Assembly (NCBI GenBank): GCA_903813345.2
Contig: CAIIXF020000004.1
Span: 25,297,985-25,361,984 of the forward strand
DNA: 64,000 nucleotides
Direction of reading: 5' to 3'
Origin: Owenia fusiformis
Lineage: Eukaryota; Annelida; Polychaeta; Sabellida; Oweniidae
In this document: piece by piece, positions 54,392 through 64,000 of the stretch
Numbering within the stretch: the stretch's first letter is position 1
Layout of the letters: each line of letters starts with the position of its first letter
Position numbers and translations under genes: made by a program
The notes under the pieces: generated by a model
The model's database searches: none
What the model saw: only the letters and a program-made list of their open reading frames with translations
What the model was told of the DNA's origin: nothing

Positions 54392-57300
54392 TTACTCTCT
54401 CTTGTAGTGCTTCCTGGATGATTGAGACCTGGACCTCCATCGTCTATCATGGGTTCTGGATCTCCAATCATGATCCCGGCTAAACCTTCTGTGACACGGG
54501 AAACTGTCTGGAAGGTCTGCTTCACGAGTATGGTTTGACCTGTTAAGCTCGTTTGATGCTCTCTGTCTCAATCGGGAATGTCTATCAGAAAAATGAGCTG
54601 ATTGATTTCTGTCATGTCGGTATTCTCGGTATCTCCTTGACCTAGGACCATACTTATCTGATCTCCAATCATGTCTGTAATCAGGTGACCTTGAATACGG
54701 CCTCGATTGGTGACTATCTCTGCTTGTTCCAGGCTGGTTGTACACATCATTATGTTCAGAAACCCCAGCCACAAAATCATCTAAGTGTCTGGGACGTTTG
54801 CGTTCCCTCCTGGAAGGTTTGTCATCCACTTCCCTCTTGGGTGATGACTTTACAGTTTTCTTGGAGTCTGGAGTTTCATCTGGGAGAATAGGTTGAGAGT
54901 CTCTTTCAGGCTCTACTTTAGGCTTTTCTTCCTGTTTTGTACAATTCTTAACATTTCCAGAACTCTCTGCTTTAAAAGTCAGTTCACATTTCCCATAATC
55001 TAGTCTGGCCTTAGAAGCAGCTAGGTAATCTGTCCCTAAGATTCCCTCAGATATAATATCAGCCACAACAACCTCTAGCTTCTCTACATGTCCAGCAATA
55101 TTTACCTCGACTTGTGTAACACCCTGCATATGCAAAGGTTTCCCACCAGCTTGCACAAAGACCTTCTTAGGTGGTTCAAGTTTGGGTTGCTTGTGTCGAG
55201 GCATCTTCCTATAGACGTTTGAACTAACAATAGTTTTTGCTGACCCAGAATCTACTACAAAGTCAACATCAGTGTCACATACTGTTCCATTGATCACTAT
55301 ATTCTGGGTATCTTTGAAAAACACAACATCGTTTCTATGTGGAGATATGGATCTAACTGCAGCAATTTGGTTATATTTCCCGGGTACTTCCCCTTTTTGC
55401 TCTTCGGCACGCTTTCTTAAATAACAATCTGCTATTTGATGTCCAGGCTTCTGACAGTAGAAGCACTTGCGTCTATTACTCATGTTCCCACTATTTATGG
55501 ACTCACTGAAGATGCCTTTCTTGATATCACTCTGTCTTGTATGACATTCAGACTGATAATGTCCTAATTTGTCACAATAAAAACATTTAATATTTCTGGC
55601 AACAGGCTTCTTCTCTCTAGGCTCATGAATCTCTTTCAACTCATTTATTACTCTCATCAGATTAGCTGTAGACTCCTTGTGCATTTCTTGCATCACTTTC
55701 ATAAGATTAGCTGTAGATTCTTTATGCAGCTCTTGAAATGCTTTCACCACTTTCAACATCTCATTTTCAACCGGTTCCTCTTCTACAACATTAATTTCCT
55801 CATCTTGAGGTCTTGATTTTAAGCCTTTGCGGATCCTTTCAGACTCAAGATACGACTCCTCTCGTATAGCAATTTCGATGGTGTTGTCCAAAGTGTTACA
55901 ATATTTGCTATTATTATGAATGGATCGCCTAATCTCATCATCAGGGATAGCCTGAGCAAAACGTTCCCTTGCCAATCGATCTTGAGCAGCCCGAGGTAAC
56001 TCAGGATATGCTAATGAAGTCAACCGTCTGACATCTTGACCCAGAGTCTGTAGTGTTTCCTTGGGTTTACGTGTTCGGCTCACCCACTCTGCTTGGTACA
56101 CATCTGCTTTTCCTCCTGGGCCAAACCTTTTATCTAAGGCAGACACCAATTCATCATACGTATAGCCAGGGTCCATCTCATAGATGAGTTGTTGCGCTTG
56201 ACCCCTAAGGCTAGTTGCAAGAAACTGTTTCTTCTCTTCATCGCTCCATGAATTAGCACTCACACACATGGCAAAGTAGGCTTTGTAGTCTATCCAGGGT
56301 GTAGTTCCATTGTAAGTATCCGGCTTGATCTTTGTCTTGTTTTGAGAAGCAGTTTCCTTAGGTATCGTCTCCTCCAATACCTTCCCAACTAACTTAGTCG
56401 TTTCTTCATGCATCTTTGCAAACTGTGCTATCACAGAAGGCATTTCATTATTCATCGGTACGGACGTTTCCTGTTCTTGAGGAGTCAAATGTGACATATT
56501 TGCATTAGTCTGCAGAGCTTCTTCATATCTGGTTTTAGCCTCATTCTGTAATTCATCATATGTAGATCGGTATCTATCATTGGAAGGCTGACTTTGAGTC
56601 TGTTGAGGCACAAACATTCTTTTACTTGGTACATCCATAAACTTTGTCTCACTGGATCTAAAGTCAGCTTCTGACTTTACAGCTGCAACTCTCCTTTTTG
56701 TCGGAGGACTCTTAAACGCAGGTCTCTTTGGCAATCCTGGAAAATCTTCATCAGAATCAATTCTTTTCTGACGTCTGAGTGGCCACTTTGGGGGTGTTAC
56801 CTCTCTATCTCGTTTCACAGGCAATTCTTTATTAGCCGCCATGCGCCCCCCTACCAGTCTTTGCTGGGGGTTAAATGTAGAAGCTACTTCTTGAGACTGT
56901 AATCTTTGAGGGGTTACACTTGACTTCATCTGTAACTCTGTCCTAATCCCTGGATTCAATCCTAATGTAACTACAGGACTTGAAGGTCGGACATTACTCT
57001 GTAATACTGGCTCAGAGCGAGAAGTTGAACTTTGTAATACCATCTGTAATGTCTGGCATAAGTTGTTCACCTGGTCTTTCATCTGTGTTACATCTCCTCC
57101 AAGGTTAGTGACCTGGCTTCCCATGTTAGACATGTGTCCTTTCATATTAGCCATCTTAGTTATCATTGTTGAGGTGCGAGGCATGAATCTGTCTCCTTTT
57201 GGTCTGGCTACCCATGCTTGACTCTGTGGACTATAAACACCATCATGTACTGTGCCTGACCAATAGCCAGTAGTCTGTCTACTCCAGGCTTTCTTAAACT

Positions 57301-57427
57301 CTGCTTCTATCCCAGTCTTATCACTAGGGTAGATTGCTTCTGCACCACCAACTGTACGACGTCTCTCATCTGGATCTGCCTCACTTGGCAACCTCCATTT
57401 CTCCATCGCTGGAAGTTCTGTAGCCAT
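54392..57427 (-). CDS. gag-protease polyprotein of minus-strand LTR element, unit 1
   Basis: 1011 codons. Residues about 1-340 are low complexity; about 350-550 resemble the retrotransposon gag capsid domain (KIKPDTYNGTTPWIDYKAYF, then TYDELVSALDKRF). Two CCHC knuckles start at C615 (CFYCDKLGHYQSEC) and C655 (CFYCQKPGHQIADC). A retropepsin-like protease has the catalytic D726-S727-G728 and the later ILGTDYL flap/helix motif near residue 800. The last about 140 residues are rich in Arg, Ser, Asp, His and Tyr (RSR, RRYREYRHD, SRSQSSRK), like splicing-factor RS tails. The frame ends before the polypurine tract with no reverse transcriptase, RNase H or integrase, so replication would need polymerase supplied in trans. 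Start: first ATG after a 249-base leader that follows the primer site. Confidence 0.9.
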   Translation of the reverse strand: MATELPAMEKWRLPSEADPDERRRTVGGAEAIYPSDKTGIEAEFKKAWSRQTTGYWSGTVHDGVYSPQSQAWVARPKGDRFMPRTSTMITKMANMKGHMSNMGSQVTNLGGDVTQMKDQVNNLCQTLQMVLQSSTSRSEPVLQSNVRPSSPVVTLGLNPGIRTELQMKSSVTPQRLQSQEVASTFNPQQRLVGGRMAANKELPVKRDREVTPPKWPLRRQKRIDSDEDFPGLPKRPAFKSPPTKRRVAAVKSEADFRSSETKFMDVPSKRMFVPQQTQSQPSNDRYRSTYDELQNEAKTRYEEALQTNANMSHLTPQEQETSVPMNNEMPSVIAQFAKMHEETTKLVGKVLEETIPKETASQNKTKIKPDTYNGTTPWIDYKAYFAMCVSANSWSDEEKKQFLATSLRGQAQQLIYEMDPGYTYDELVSALDKRFGPGGKADVYQAEWVSRTRKPKETLQTLGQDVRRLTSLAYPELPRAAQDRLARERFAQAIPDDEIRRSIHNNSKYCNTLDNTIEIAIREESYLESERIRKGLKSRPQDEEINVVEEEPVENEMLKVVKAFQELHKESTANLMKVMQEMHKESTANLMRVINELKEIHEPREKKPVARNIKCFYCDKLGHYQSECHTRQSDIKKGIFSESINSGNMSNRRKCFYCQKPGHQIADCYLRKRAEEQKGEVPGKYNQIAAVRSISPHRNDVVFFKDTQNIVINGTVCDTDVDFVVDSGSAKTIVSSNVYRKMPRHKQPKLEPPKKVFVQAGGKPLHMQGVTQVEVNIAGHVEKLEVVVADIISEGILGTDYLAASKARLDYGKCELTFKAESSGNVKNCTKQEEKPKVEPERDSQPILPDETPDSKKTVKSSPKREVDDKPSRRERKRPRHLDDFVAGVSEHNDVYNQPGTSRDSHQSRPYSRSPDYRHDWRSDKYGPRSRRYREYRHDRNQSAHFSDRHSRLRQRASNELNRSNHTREADLPDSFPCHRRFSRDHDWRSRTHDRRWRSRSQSSRKHYKRE

Positions 57428-57653
57428 GTGTTCCGTAGTCTTTCTTCCTGTATATTGAAGAGTGTCGTCCTTGGCTATGGGATTATCTATCTCACCGTCT
57501 GTAGCTAACTTTACAAAGACAGTCTTCTCTACATCTTTAGACTTGTCTGTATTTGTATCAGAGAGATCACCACTCTCTATTGACTTTGGATCCTCTGTAT
57601 CCCATCTTTAAAGTGCTATAATGTGCCTCTGGTTCAATTCCTCAGAAACAGTC

Positions 57654-57676
57654 AATCCCAACACCGCTGCCACCAA
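57654..57676 (-). promoter_or_regulatory. putative primer binding site of minus-strand LTR element
   Basis: On the minus strand TTGGTGGCAGCGGTGTTGGG directly follows the LTR end. It starts with TGG after one base and shares TGG, GGCAGCG and GGGA with the primer site of the composite element at 23606. The tRNA is not identified. Confidence 0.7.
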
Positions 57677-60618
57677 TGTAACAGTTTGGCCTATTTTTGT
57701 GGATATACGTGGTAGCGTGGCTAATAATAGGCCCACTGTTTAGTAAACGGTGTTTACTTGGTGAGTTACACGGCACACGTTAAATGTGCGATTGTCCCTA
57801 AAGAATTAAACAGACATATACAATTAAATATAAAATATAAAACAGTATATTGTGGCGTTTATAAGCCCAAATAAAGATGTACATTAAATTTCAAGTCTAA
57901 TTATAAGAGTGTTACGATTTTAATATCTCTCTCAAAACTCACAACTCAAAAGTCCATATAAGCTAATAATAATCACTAAGAACACAATATCCAGAGTCCA
58001 TGTAAATTGAAGCTGATGATCAATATATCACTGTTGTATCTCCAATATTAAAAGTTCATATATGTTGTAATACTTGTACGTCTTGTATTGTACTTGTAAC
58101 TTGAACCTGAAATAGTAATCTCCTGGATCCTCCTCTATGTAGTGTAGTATGATTCAAATTTGATGATGTGAAATCATCTAAGTCAAACTATTGCTCCGTA
58201 AACGTAAATCTCCTGGATCCTCTTCACTGTATTGTAGTATAATTCAGCTTTGATAATGTGAAATCATCAAGTCAACTATCGGCTCGGTAAATGGCTATCT
58301 CCTGGATCCTCCTCTCTGGGTTGTAGTATAATTCAACTTTGATTATGTAAAATAATCTAAGTCAAACTATCAGTTGTGTAAACTCCTAAGTCCTGGATCC
58401 TCCTCAATGTGTTGTAGTATAATTCAACTTTGATTATGTGAAATAATCTAAGTCAAACTATCAGTTGTGTAAACTCCTAAGTCCTGGATCCTCCTCTCTG
58501 TGTTGTAGTATAATTCAACTTTGATTATGTGAAATAATCTAAGTCAAACTATAGGCTCTGCAAATGACTAACTCCTGGATCCTTCTCTCTGTGTTGTAGT
58601 ATAATTCAACTTTGATTATGTTAAATAATCCAAGTCAAACTATATCAAGTCTGTAAACGACTATCTCCTGGATCTTCCTCAAAGTGTTGTAGTATAGTTC
58701 AACTTTGATTATGTGAAATAATCCAAGTCAAACTATTGGCTCTGTAATCGACTATCTCCTGGATCCTTCTCTCTGTGTTGTAGTATAATTCAACTTTGAT
58801 TATGTGAAATAATCTAAGTCAAACTATTAGCTCTGTGAACGGCTATCACCTGGATCCTCCTCAATGTAGATGTATATTCTAACTTCAATGACCCAAAATC
58901 ATCAAAGTCAAAATATCTCGCTGGATAATCTGCTAAGTCCTATAACGTCTTTCTCTATAGATGTATCTTCTAACTTTAATGATGCGAAATCACCAAAGTC
59001 AAAATGTCTCGCTTGATAATCTGCTAAGTCCTGGAACGTCCTCTCTGTAGATGTATATTCTAACTTCAATGACCAAAAATCATCAAAGTCAAAATATCTC
59101 GTTGAATAAACTGCTAAGTCCTGGAACGTCCTCTCTGCAGATGTATATTCTAACTTCAATGACCAAAAATCATCAAAGTCAAAATATCTCGTTGAATAAA
59201 CTGCTAAGTCCCAGAACCTCTTCTCTGTAGATGTTTAAGTCAAACTATCACAATCTTCAAACTACCAAGTCCAAGGACATCTAATACACGGCATCAACTG
59301 CTAAGTCCATGTAGCCTGCTTCCTTCACAATTAAATAATAAGGCTACCTACAAATATAGCATGCACACAACGACATATGCAAAAATATAACATATGAAAA
59401 TATTTGACCTCTAAAATGACTAAGTTCATTTAATGTTAAGTGATACTGATATTAAAATATTCTAAGTTCAATATTTCTCTTTCCAAAAACAACAAAGTCC
59501 AAAATAATGTTTCAACAAATATTGACTAAGTTAATTTCATACTAAGTTATACTGATGTTAAAATATTCTAAGTTAAATATTTCTATCTCCAAAAATAACA
59601 AAGTCCAAAATAATGTTTCACCAAATACTGACTAAGTCCAATAATGTTGTAAATCGTCTAAGTTCCTTGATGATCAAAATAGCTTGTTTCTCAAACACAA
59701 GTTATGTCAGCATTTCCTCTCAGTCTATGAAGGCTGGACAATACGTCTAATGCTTTGCGCTGGGGATAGCTTCACCCTGTTGAAGTTTTGTCCAGTCTTG
59801 TAGATCTCCCTTACTTCCAGTGCGATAAATAAACTAAGTCTCACACACTTAGTTGCATCAAAGTTTTCCCAAAATTCCAATCTCCAAAATAAACTAAGTT
59901 TCGCACACTTAGTTTCCTCAATCTGCCCTTGTATACTGCAAACGTATAGCTTGGCTCATCAGATGTATTCTACTAAGGTACAGCTTCTATCTTCATGTGT
60001 ATACTGCAAACGTATAGCTTCAACTCCACAAAATCGACTAAGTTCTATAAAACTTAGAAGATTTTAGCTGTTTCCCGAAATTCCGCTCTGGAGGTCCTTC
60101 CTCGACAACATCTGGCATCGCACTGACGATCCTTCAACAGCGAGATACTTATATAGGCCCGATGACGTCATCGATTTTCGTACAAGATTTCAACTGTGAA
60201 TTACAGCTTACTTACGCCATATTTCGCTTCAATATTGATCATACAGCAAGATTATAATATTGACTCAAGAAATACAACAGTAATTAACCACTATCTAGTC
60301 TAATTTTCCTTCGATTCAATCGAATCAAAAGCAGGAAGTAAAATAATAAAGTTGTCAGGTAAGACTACCGATCAACTACAAATTAGACTGCCAGATAAGA
60401 CTACCCGATCAACCTAAACAAAATCGTGATCAAATAAATAAAACATGTGAACTATTTCACCTCTGTAAGTACAACCTAAGTGCTACAAATGATACTACAT
60501 TTATAAATCTTAATAATCTCAATGGGAAATTACTTTCCAGGTGTAATAATTACCTTATGTACAAAAAGACAGCACTAAATTAAAAATCAAAAATTTTACA
60601 TTTTAAAATTCCGTTACA
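57677..60618 (-). repeat. LTR (2942 bp), shared middle copy
   Basis: Same as 51167-54108, offset by exactly 6510 bases. It serves as 5' LTR of unit 1 and 3' LTR of unit 2. Satellite array at about 58110-59245, CRE plus TATA at 60148-60170. Confidence 0.92.
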
Positions 60619-60901
60619 CTCCCCCCTACCAAGATATTGGTACGTCCTCGTACCAAACTAAGACAAATGTACTTTCTAACTAACTTCAAACTTACAAAAT
60701 GTATAACTTACAAAAATGTTTAACATGTCAAATATGTTTAACCTATCAATCATGTTTAACCCCGGGGTTAACTAACTATCAATACAATGTTCAAATTTCT
60801 TAGTACTTGAATATCTAACTATCTAAAGCTATCTAGATATCTAACAAGTTAACACCTAACTTTGTTTCATTACACATGTTCAAAGACATACTCATGTGAA
60901 T

Positions 60902-63900
60902 TTACTCTCTCTTGTAGTGCTTCCTGGATGATTGAGACCTGGACCTCCATCGTCTATCATGGGTTCTGGATCTCCAATCATGATCCCGGCTAAACCTTCT
61001 GTGACACGGGAAACTGTCTGGAAGGTCTGCTTCACGAGTATGGTTTGACCTGTTAAGCTCGTTTGATGCTCTCTGTCTCAATCGGGAATGTCTATCAGAA
61101 AAATGAGCTGATTGATTTCTGTCATGTCGGTATTCTCGGTATCTCCTTGACCTAGGACCATACTTATCTGATCTCCAATCATGTCTGTAATCAGGTGACC
61201 TTGAATACGGCCTCGATTGGTGACTATCTCTGCTTGTTCCAGGCTGGTTGTACACATCATTATGTTCAGAAACCCCAGCCACAAAATCATCTAAGTGTCT
61301 GGGACGTTTGCGTTCCCTCCTGGAAGGTTTGTCATCCACTTCCCTCTTGGGTGATGACTTTACAGTTTTCTTGGAGTCTGGAGTTTCATCTGGGAGAATA
61401 GGTTGAGAGTCTCTTTCAGGCTCTACTTTAGGCTTTTCTTCCTGTTTTGTACAATTCTTAACATTTCCAGAACTCTCTGCTTTAAAAGTCAGTTCACATT
61501 TCCCATAATCTAGTCTGGCCTTAGAAGCAGCTAGGTAATCTGTCCCTAAGATTCCCTCAGATATAATATCAGCCACAACAACCTCTAGCTTCTCTACATG
61601 TCCAGCAATATTTACCTCGACTTGTGTAACACCCTGCATATGCAAAGGTTTCCCACCAGCTTGCACAAAGACCTTCTTAGGTGGTTCAAGTTTGGGTTGC
61701 TTGTGTCGAGGCATCTTCCTATAGACGTTTGAACTAACAATAGTTTTTGCTGACCCAGAATCTACTACAAAGTCAACATCAGTGTCACATACTGTTCCAT
61801 TGATCACTATATTCTGGGTATCTTTGAAAAACACAACATCGTTTCTATGTGGAGATATGGATCTAACTGCAGCAATTTGGTTATATTTCCCGGGTACTTC
61901 CCCTTTTTGCTCTTCGGCACGCTTTCTTAAATAACAATCTGCTATTTGATGTCCAGGCTTCTGACAGTAGAAGCACTTGCGTCTATTACTCATGTTCCCA
62001 CTATTTATGGACTCACTGAAGATGCCTTTCTTGATATCACTCTGTCTTGTATGACATTCAGACTGATAATGTCCTAATTTGTCACAATAAAAACATTTAA
62101 TATTTCTGGCAACAGGCTTCTTCTCTCTAGGCTCATGAATCTCTTTCAACTCATTTATTACTCTCATCAGATTAGCTGTAGACTCCTTGTGCATTTCTTG
62201 CATCACTTTCATAAGATTAGCTGTAGATTCTTTATGCAGCTCTTGAAATGCTTTCACCACTTTCAACATCTCATTTTCAACCGGTTCCTCTTCTACAACA
62301 TTAATTTCCTCATCTTGAGGTCTTGATTTTAAGCCTTTGCGGATCCTTTCAGACTCAAGATACGACTCCTCTCGTATAGCAATTTCGATGGTGTTGTCCA
62401 AAGTGTTACAATATTTGCTATTATTATGAATGGATCGCCTAATCTCATCATCAGGGATAGCCTGAGCAAAACGTTCCCTTGCCAATCGATCTTGAGCAGC
62501 CCGAGGTAACTCAGGATATGCTAATGAAGTCAACCGTCTGACATCTTGACCCAGAGTCTGTAGTGTTTCCTTGGGTTTACGTGTTCGGCTCACCCACTCT
62601 GCTTGGTACACATCTGCTTTTCCTCCTGGGCCAAACCTTTTATCTAAGGCAGACACCAATTCATCATACGTATAGCCAGGGTCCATCTCATAGATGAGTT
62701 GTTGCGCTTGACCCCTAAGGCTAGTTGCAAGAAACTGTTTCTTCTCTTCATCGCTCCATGAATTAGCACTCACACACATGGCAAAGTAGGCTTTGTAGTC
62801 TATCCAGGGTGTAGTTCCATTGTAAGTATCCGGCTTGATCTTTGTCTTGTTTTGAGAAGCAGTTTCCTTAGGTATCGTCTCCTCCAATACCTTCCCAACT
62901 AACTTAGTCGTTTCTTCATGCATCTTTGCAAACTGTGCTATCACAGAAGGCATTTCATTATTCATCGGTACGGACGTTTCCTGTTCTTGAGGAGTCAAAT
63001 GTGACATATTTGCATTAGTCTGCAGAGCTTCTTCATATCTGGTTTTAGCCTCATTCTGTAATTCATCATATGTAGATCGGTATCTATCATTGGAAGGCTG
63101 ACTTTGAGTCTGTTGAGGCACAAACATTCTTTTACTTGGTACATCCATAAACTTTGTCTCACTGGATCTAAAGTCAGCTTCTGACTTTACAGCTGCAACT
63201 CTCCTTTTTGTCGGAGGACTCTTAAACGCAGGTCTCTTTGGCAATCCTGGAAAATCTTCATCAGAATCAATTCTTTTCTGACGTCTGAGTGGCCACTTTG
63301 GGGGTGTTACCTCTCTATCTCGTTTCACAGGCAATTCTTTATTAGCCGCCATGCGCCCCCCTACCAGTCTTTGCTGGGGGTTAAATGTAGAAGCTACTTC
63401 TTGAGACTGTAATCTTTGAGGGGTTACACTTGACTTCATCTGTAACTCTGTCCTAATCCCTGGATTCAATCCTAATGTAACTACAGGACTTGAAGGTCGG
63501 ACATTACTCTGTAATACTGGCTCAGAGCGAGAAGTTGAACTTTGTAATACCATCTGTAATGTCTGGCATAAGTTGTTCACCTGGTCTTTCATCTGTGTTA
63601 CATCTCCTCCAAGGTTAGTGACCTGGCTTCCCATGTTAGACATGTGTCCTTTCATATTAGCCATCTTAGTTATCATTGTTGAGGTGCGAGGCATGAATCT
63701 GTCTCCTTTTGGTCTGGCTCCCCATGCTTGACTCTGTGGACTATAAACACCATCATGTACTGTGCCTGACCAATAGCCAGTAGTCTGTCTACTCCAGGCT
63801 TTCTTAAACTCTGCTTCTATCCCAGTCTTATCACTAGGGTAGATTGCTTCTGCACCACCAACTGTACGACGTCTCTCATCTGGATCTGCCTCACTTGGCA

Positions 63901-63937
63901 ACCTCCATTTCTCCATCGCTGGAAGTTCTGTAGCCAT
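60902..63937 (-). CDS. gag-protease polyprotein of minus-strand LTR element, unit 2
   Basis: 1011 codons, the same as the 54392-57427 product except residue 73 (Gly here, Val there). Intact zinc knuckles, protease Asp and RS-like tail. The upstream LTR of this unit lies outside the window. Confidence 0.9.
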   Translation of the reverse strand: MATELPAMEKWRLPSEADPDERRRTVGGAEAIYPSDKTGIEAEFKKAWSRQTTGYWSGTVHDGVYSPQSQAWGARPKGDRFMPRTSTMITKMANMKGHMSNMGSQVTNLGGDVTQMKDQVNNLCQTLQMVLQSSTSRSEPVLQSNVRPSSPVVTLGLNPGIRTELQMKSSVTPQRLQSQEVASTFNPQQRLVGGRMAANKELPVKRDREVTPPKWPLRRQKRIDSDEDFPGLPKRPAFKSPPTKRRVAAVKSEADFRSSETKFMDVPSKRMFVPQQTQSQPSNDRYRSTYDELQNEAKTRYEEALQTNANMSHLTPQEQETSVPMNNEMPSVIAQFAKMHEETTKLVGKVLEETIPKETASQNKTKIKPDTYNGTTPWIDYKAYFAMCVSANSWSDEEKKQFLATSLRGQAQQLIYEMDPGYTYDELVSALDKRFGPGGKADVYQAEWVSRTRKPKETLQTLGQDVRRLTSLAYPELPRAAQDRLARERFAQAIPDDEIRRSIHNNSKYCNTLDNTIEIAIREESYLESERIRKGLKSRPQDEEINVVEEEPVENEMLKVVKAFQELHKESTANLMKVMQEMHKESTANLMRVINELKEIHEPREKKPVARNIKCFYCDKLGHYQSECHTRQSDIKKGIFSESINSGNMSNRRKCFYCQKPGHQIADCYLRKRAEEQKGEVPGKYNQIAAVRSISPHRNDVVFFKDTQNIVINGTVCDTDVDFVVDSGSAKTIVSSNVYRKMPRHKQPKLEPPKKVFVQAGGKPLHMQGVTQVEVNIAGHVEKLEVVVADIISEGILGTDYLAASKARLDYGKCELTFKAESSGNVKNCTKQEEKPKVEPERDSQPILPDETPDSKKTVKSSPKREVDDKPSRRERKRPRHLDDFVAGVSEHNDVYNQPGTSRDSHQSRPYSRSPDYRHDWRSDKYGPRSRRYREYRHDRNQSAHFSDRHSRLRQRASNELNRSNHTREADLPDSFPCHRRFSRDHDWRSRTHDRRWRSRSQSSRKHYKRE

Positions 63938-64000
63938 GTGTTCCGTAGTCTTTCTTCCTGTATATTGAAGAGTGTCGTCCTTGGCTATGGGATTATCTAT

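Larger units (their letters stand above)
51167..64000 (-). mobile_element. tandem gag-protease LTR retrotransposon (LTR-internal-LTR-internal), truncated by window end
   Basis: A 6510-bp period: LTR (51167-54108), internal (54109-57676), LTR (57677-60618), internal (60619 to window end). The element reads on the minus strand: TGTAAC and GTTACA ends, polypurine tract GGTAGGGGGGAG beside each LTR, primer site TGGTGGCAGCGGTGTTGGGA just inside. Only gag and protease are encoded. The two units are almost indistinguishable; one clear difference is the base changing residue 73 of the ORF (Val against Gly). Confidence 0.92.

Overview
The window is AT-rich metazoan nuclear DNA: genes with GT-AG introns, antisense nested genes, LTR retrotransposons and many short foldback elements. 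The family mix (NME7, a RING/B-box/coiled-coil/beta-propeller TRIM pair, a Gal-3-O-sulfotransferase pair) and the repeat style suggest a marine invertebrate, most likely a lophotrochozoan such as a bivalve mollusc. The species cannot be fixed from sequence alone.

Left part (1-16.2 kb, + strand): a complete ten-exon NME7 gene for an axonemal DM10 plus double NDK protein. The spliced product is 376 codons, the same length as human NME7. A candidate RFX X-box lies just upstream of the start codon. Three exon boundaries in this gene have been tandemly amplified: the exon 4 donor (14 core copies), the exon 6 acceptor (2 copies, 76-bp period) and the exon 8 acceptor (20 copies, exact 98-bp period). 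In each case all but one copy is a decoy that would give a premature stop.

Middle part (10-37.6 kb): a single-exon TRIM gene lies antisense in NME7 intron 8. TRIM plus NME7 exons 9 and 10 was duplicated. Copy 2 (about 20.6-37.6 kb) carries a second intact TRIM and a second exon 9'/10' pair whose few changes are synonymous. Copy 2 was later invaded by a composite three-LTR retrotransposon with only a gag gene, a head-to-tail dimer of a 1.2-kb inverted-repeat element, and several smaller foldbacks. The paralogous copy 1 supplies the empty site for the retrotransposon.

38-45 kb (- strand): two tandemly duplicated Golgi Gal-3-O-sulfotransferase genes, near-identical in their catalytic halves. 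The second has a stem of 23 acidic seven-residue repeats. The DNA around them holds mariner-like and piggyBac-like miniature elements.

45-51 kb: no recognisable gene; foldback and hAT-like miniature elements. 51.2-64 kb: a minus-strand LTR retrotransposon in head-to-tail tandem (6510-bp period) with unusually long LTRs (2942 bp), a gag-protease ORF with an Arg/Ser-rich tail, and no reverse transcriptase or integrase. The window ends inside its second internal region.

The NME7, TRIM and sulfotransferase genes have no evident joint pathway. What links the regions is genome dynamics: local duplication, nested antisense genes, and non-autonomous elements that resolve as tandem multimers.
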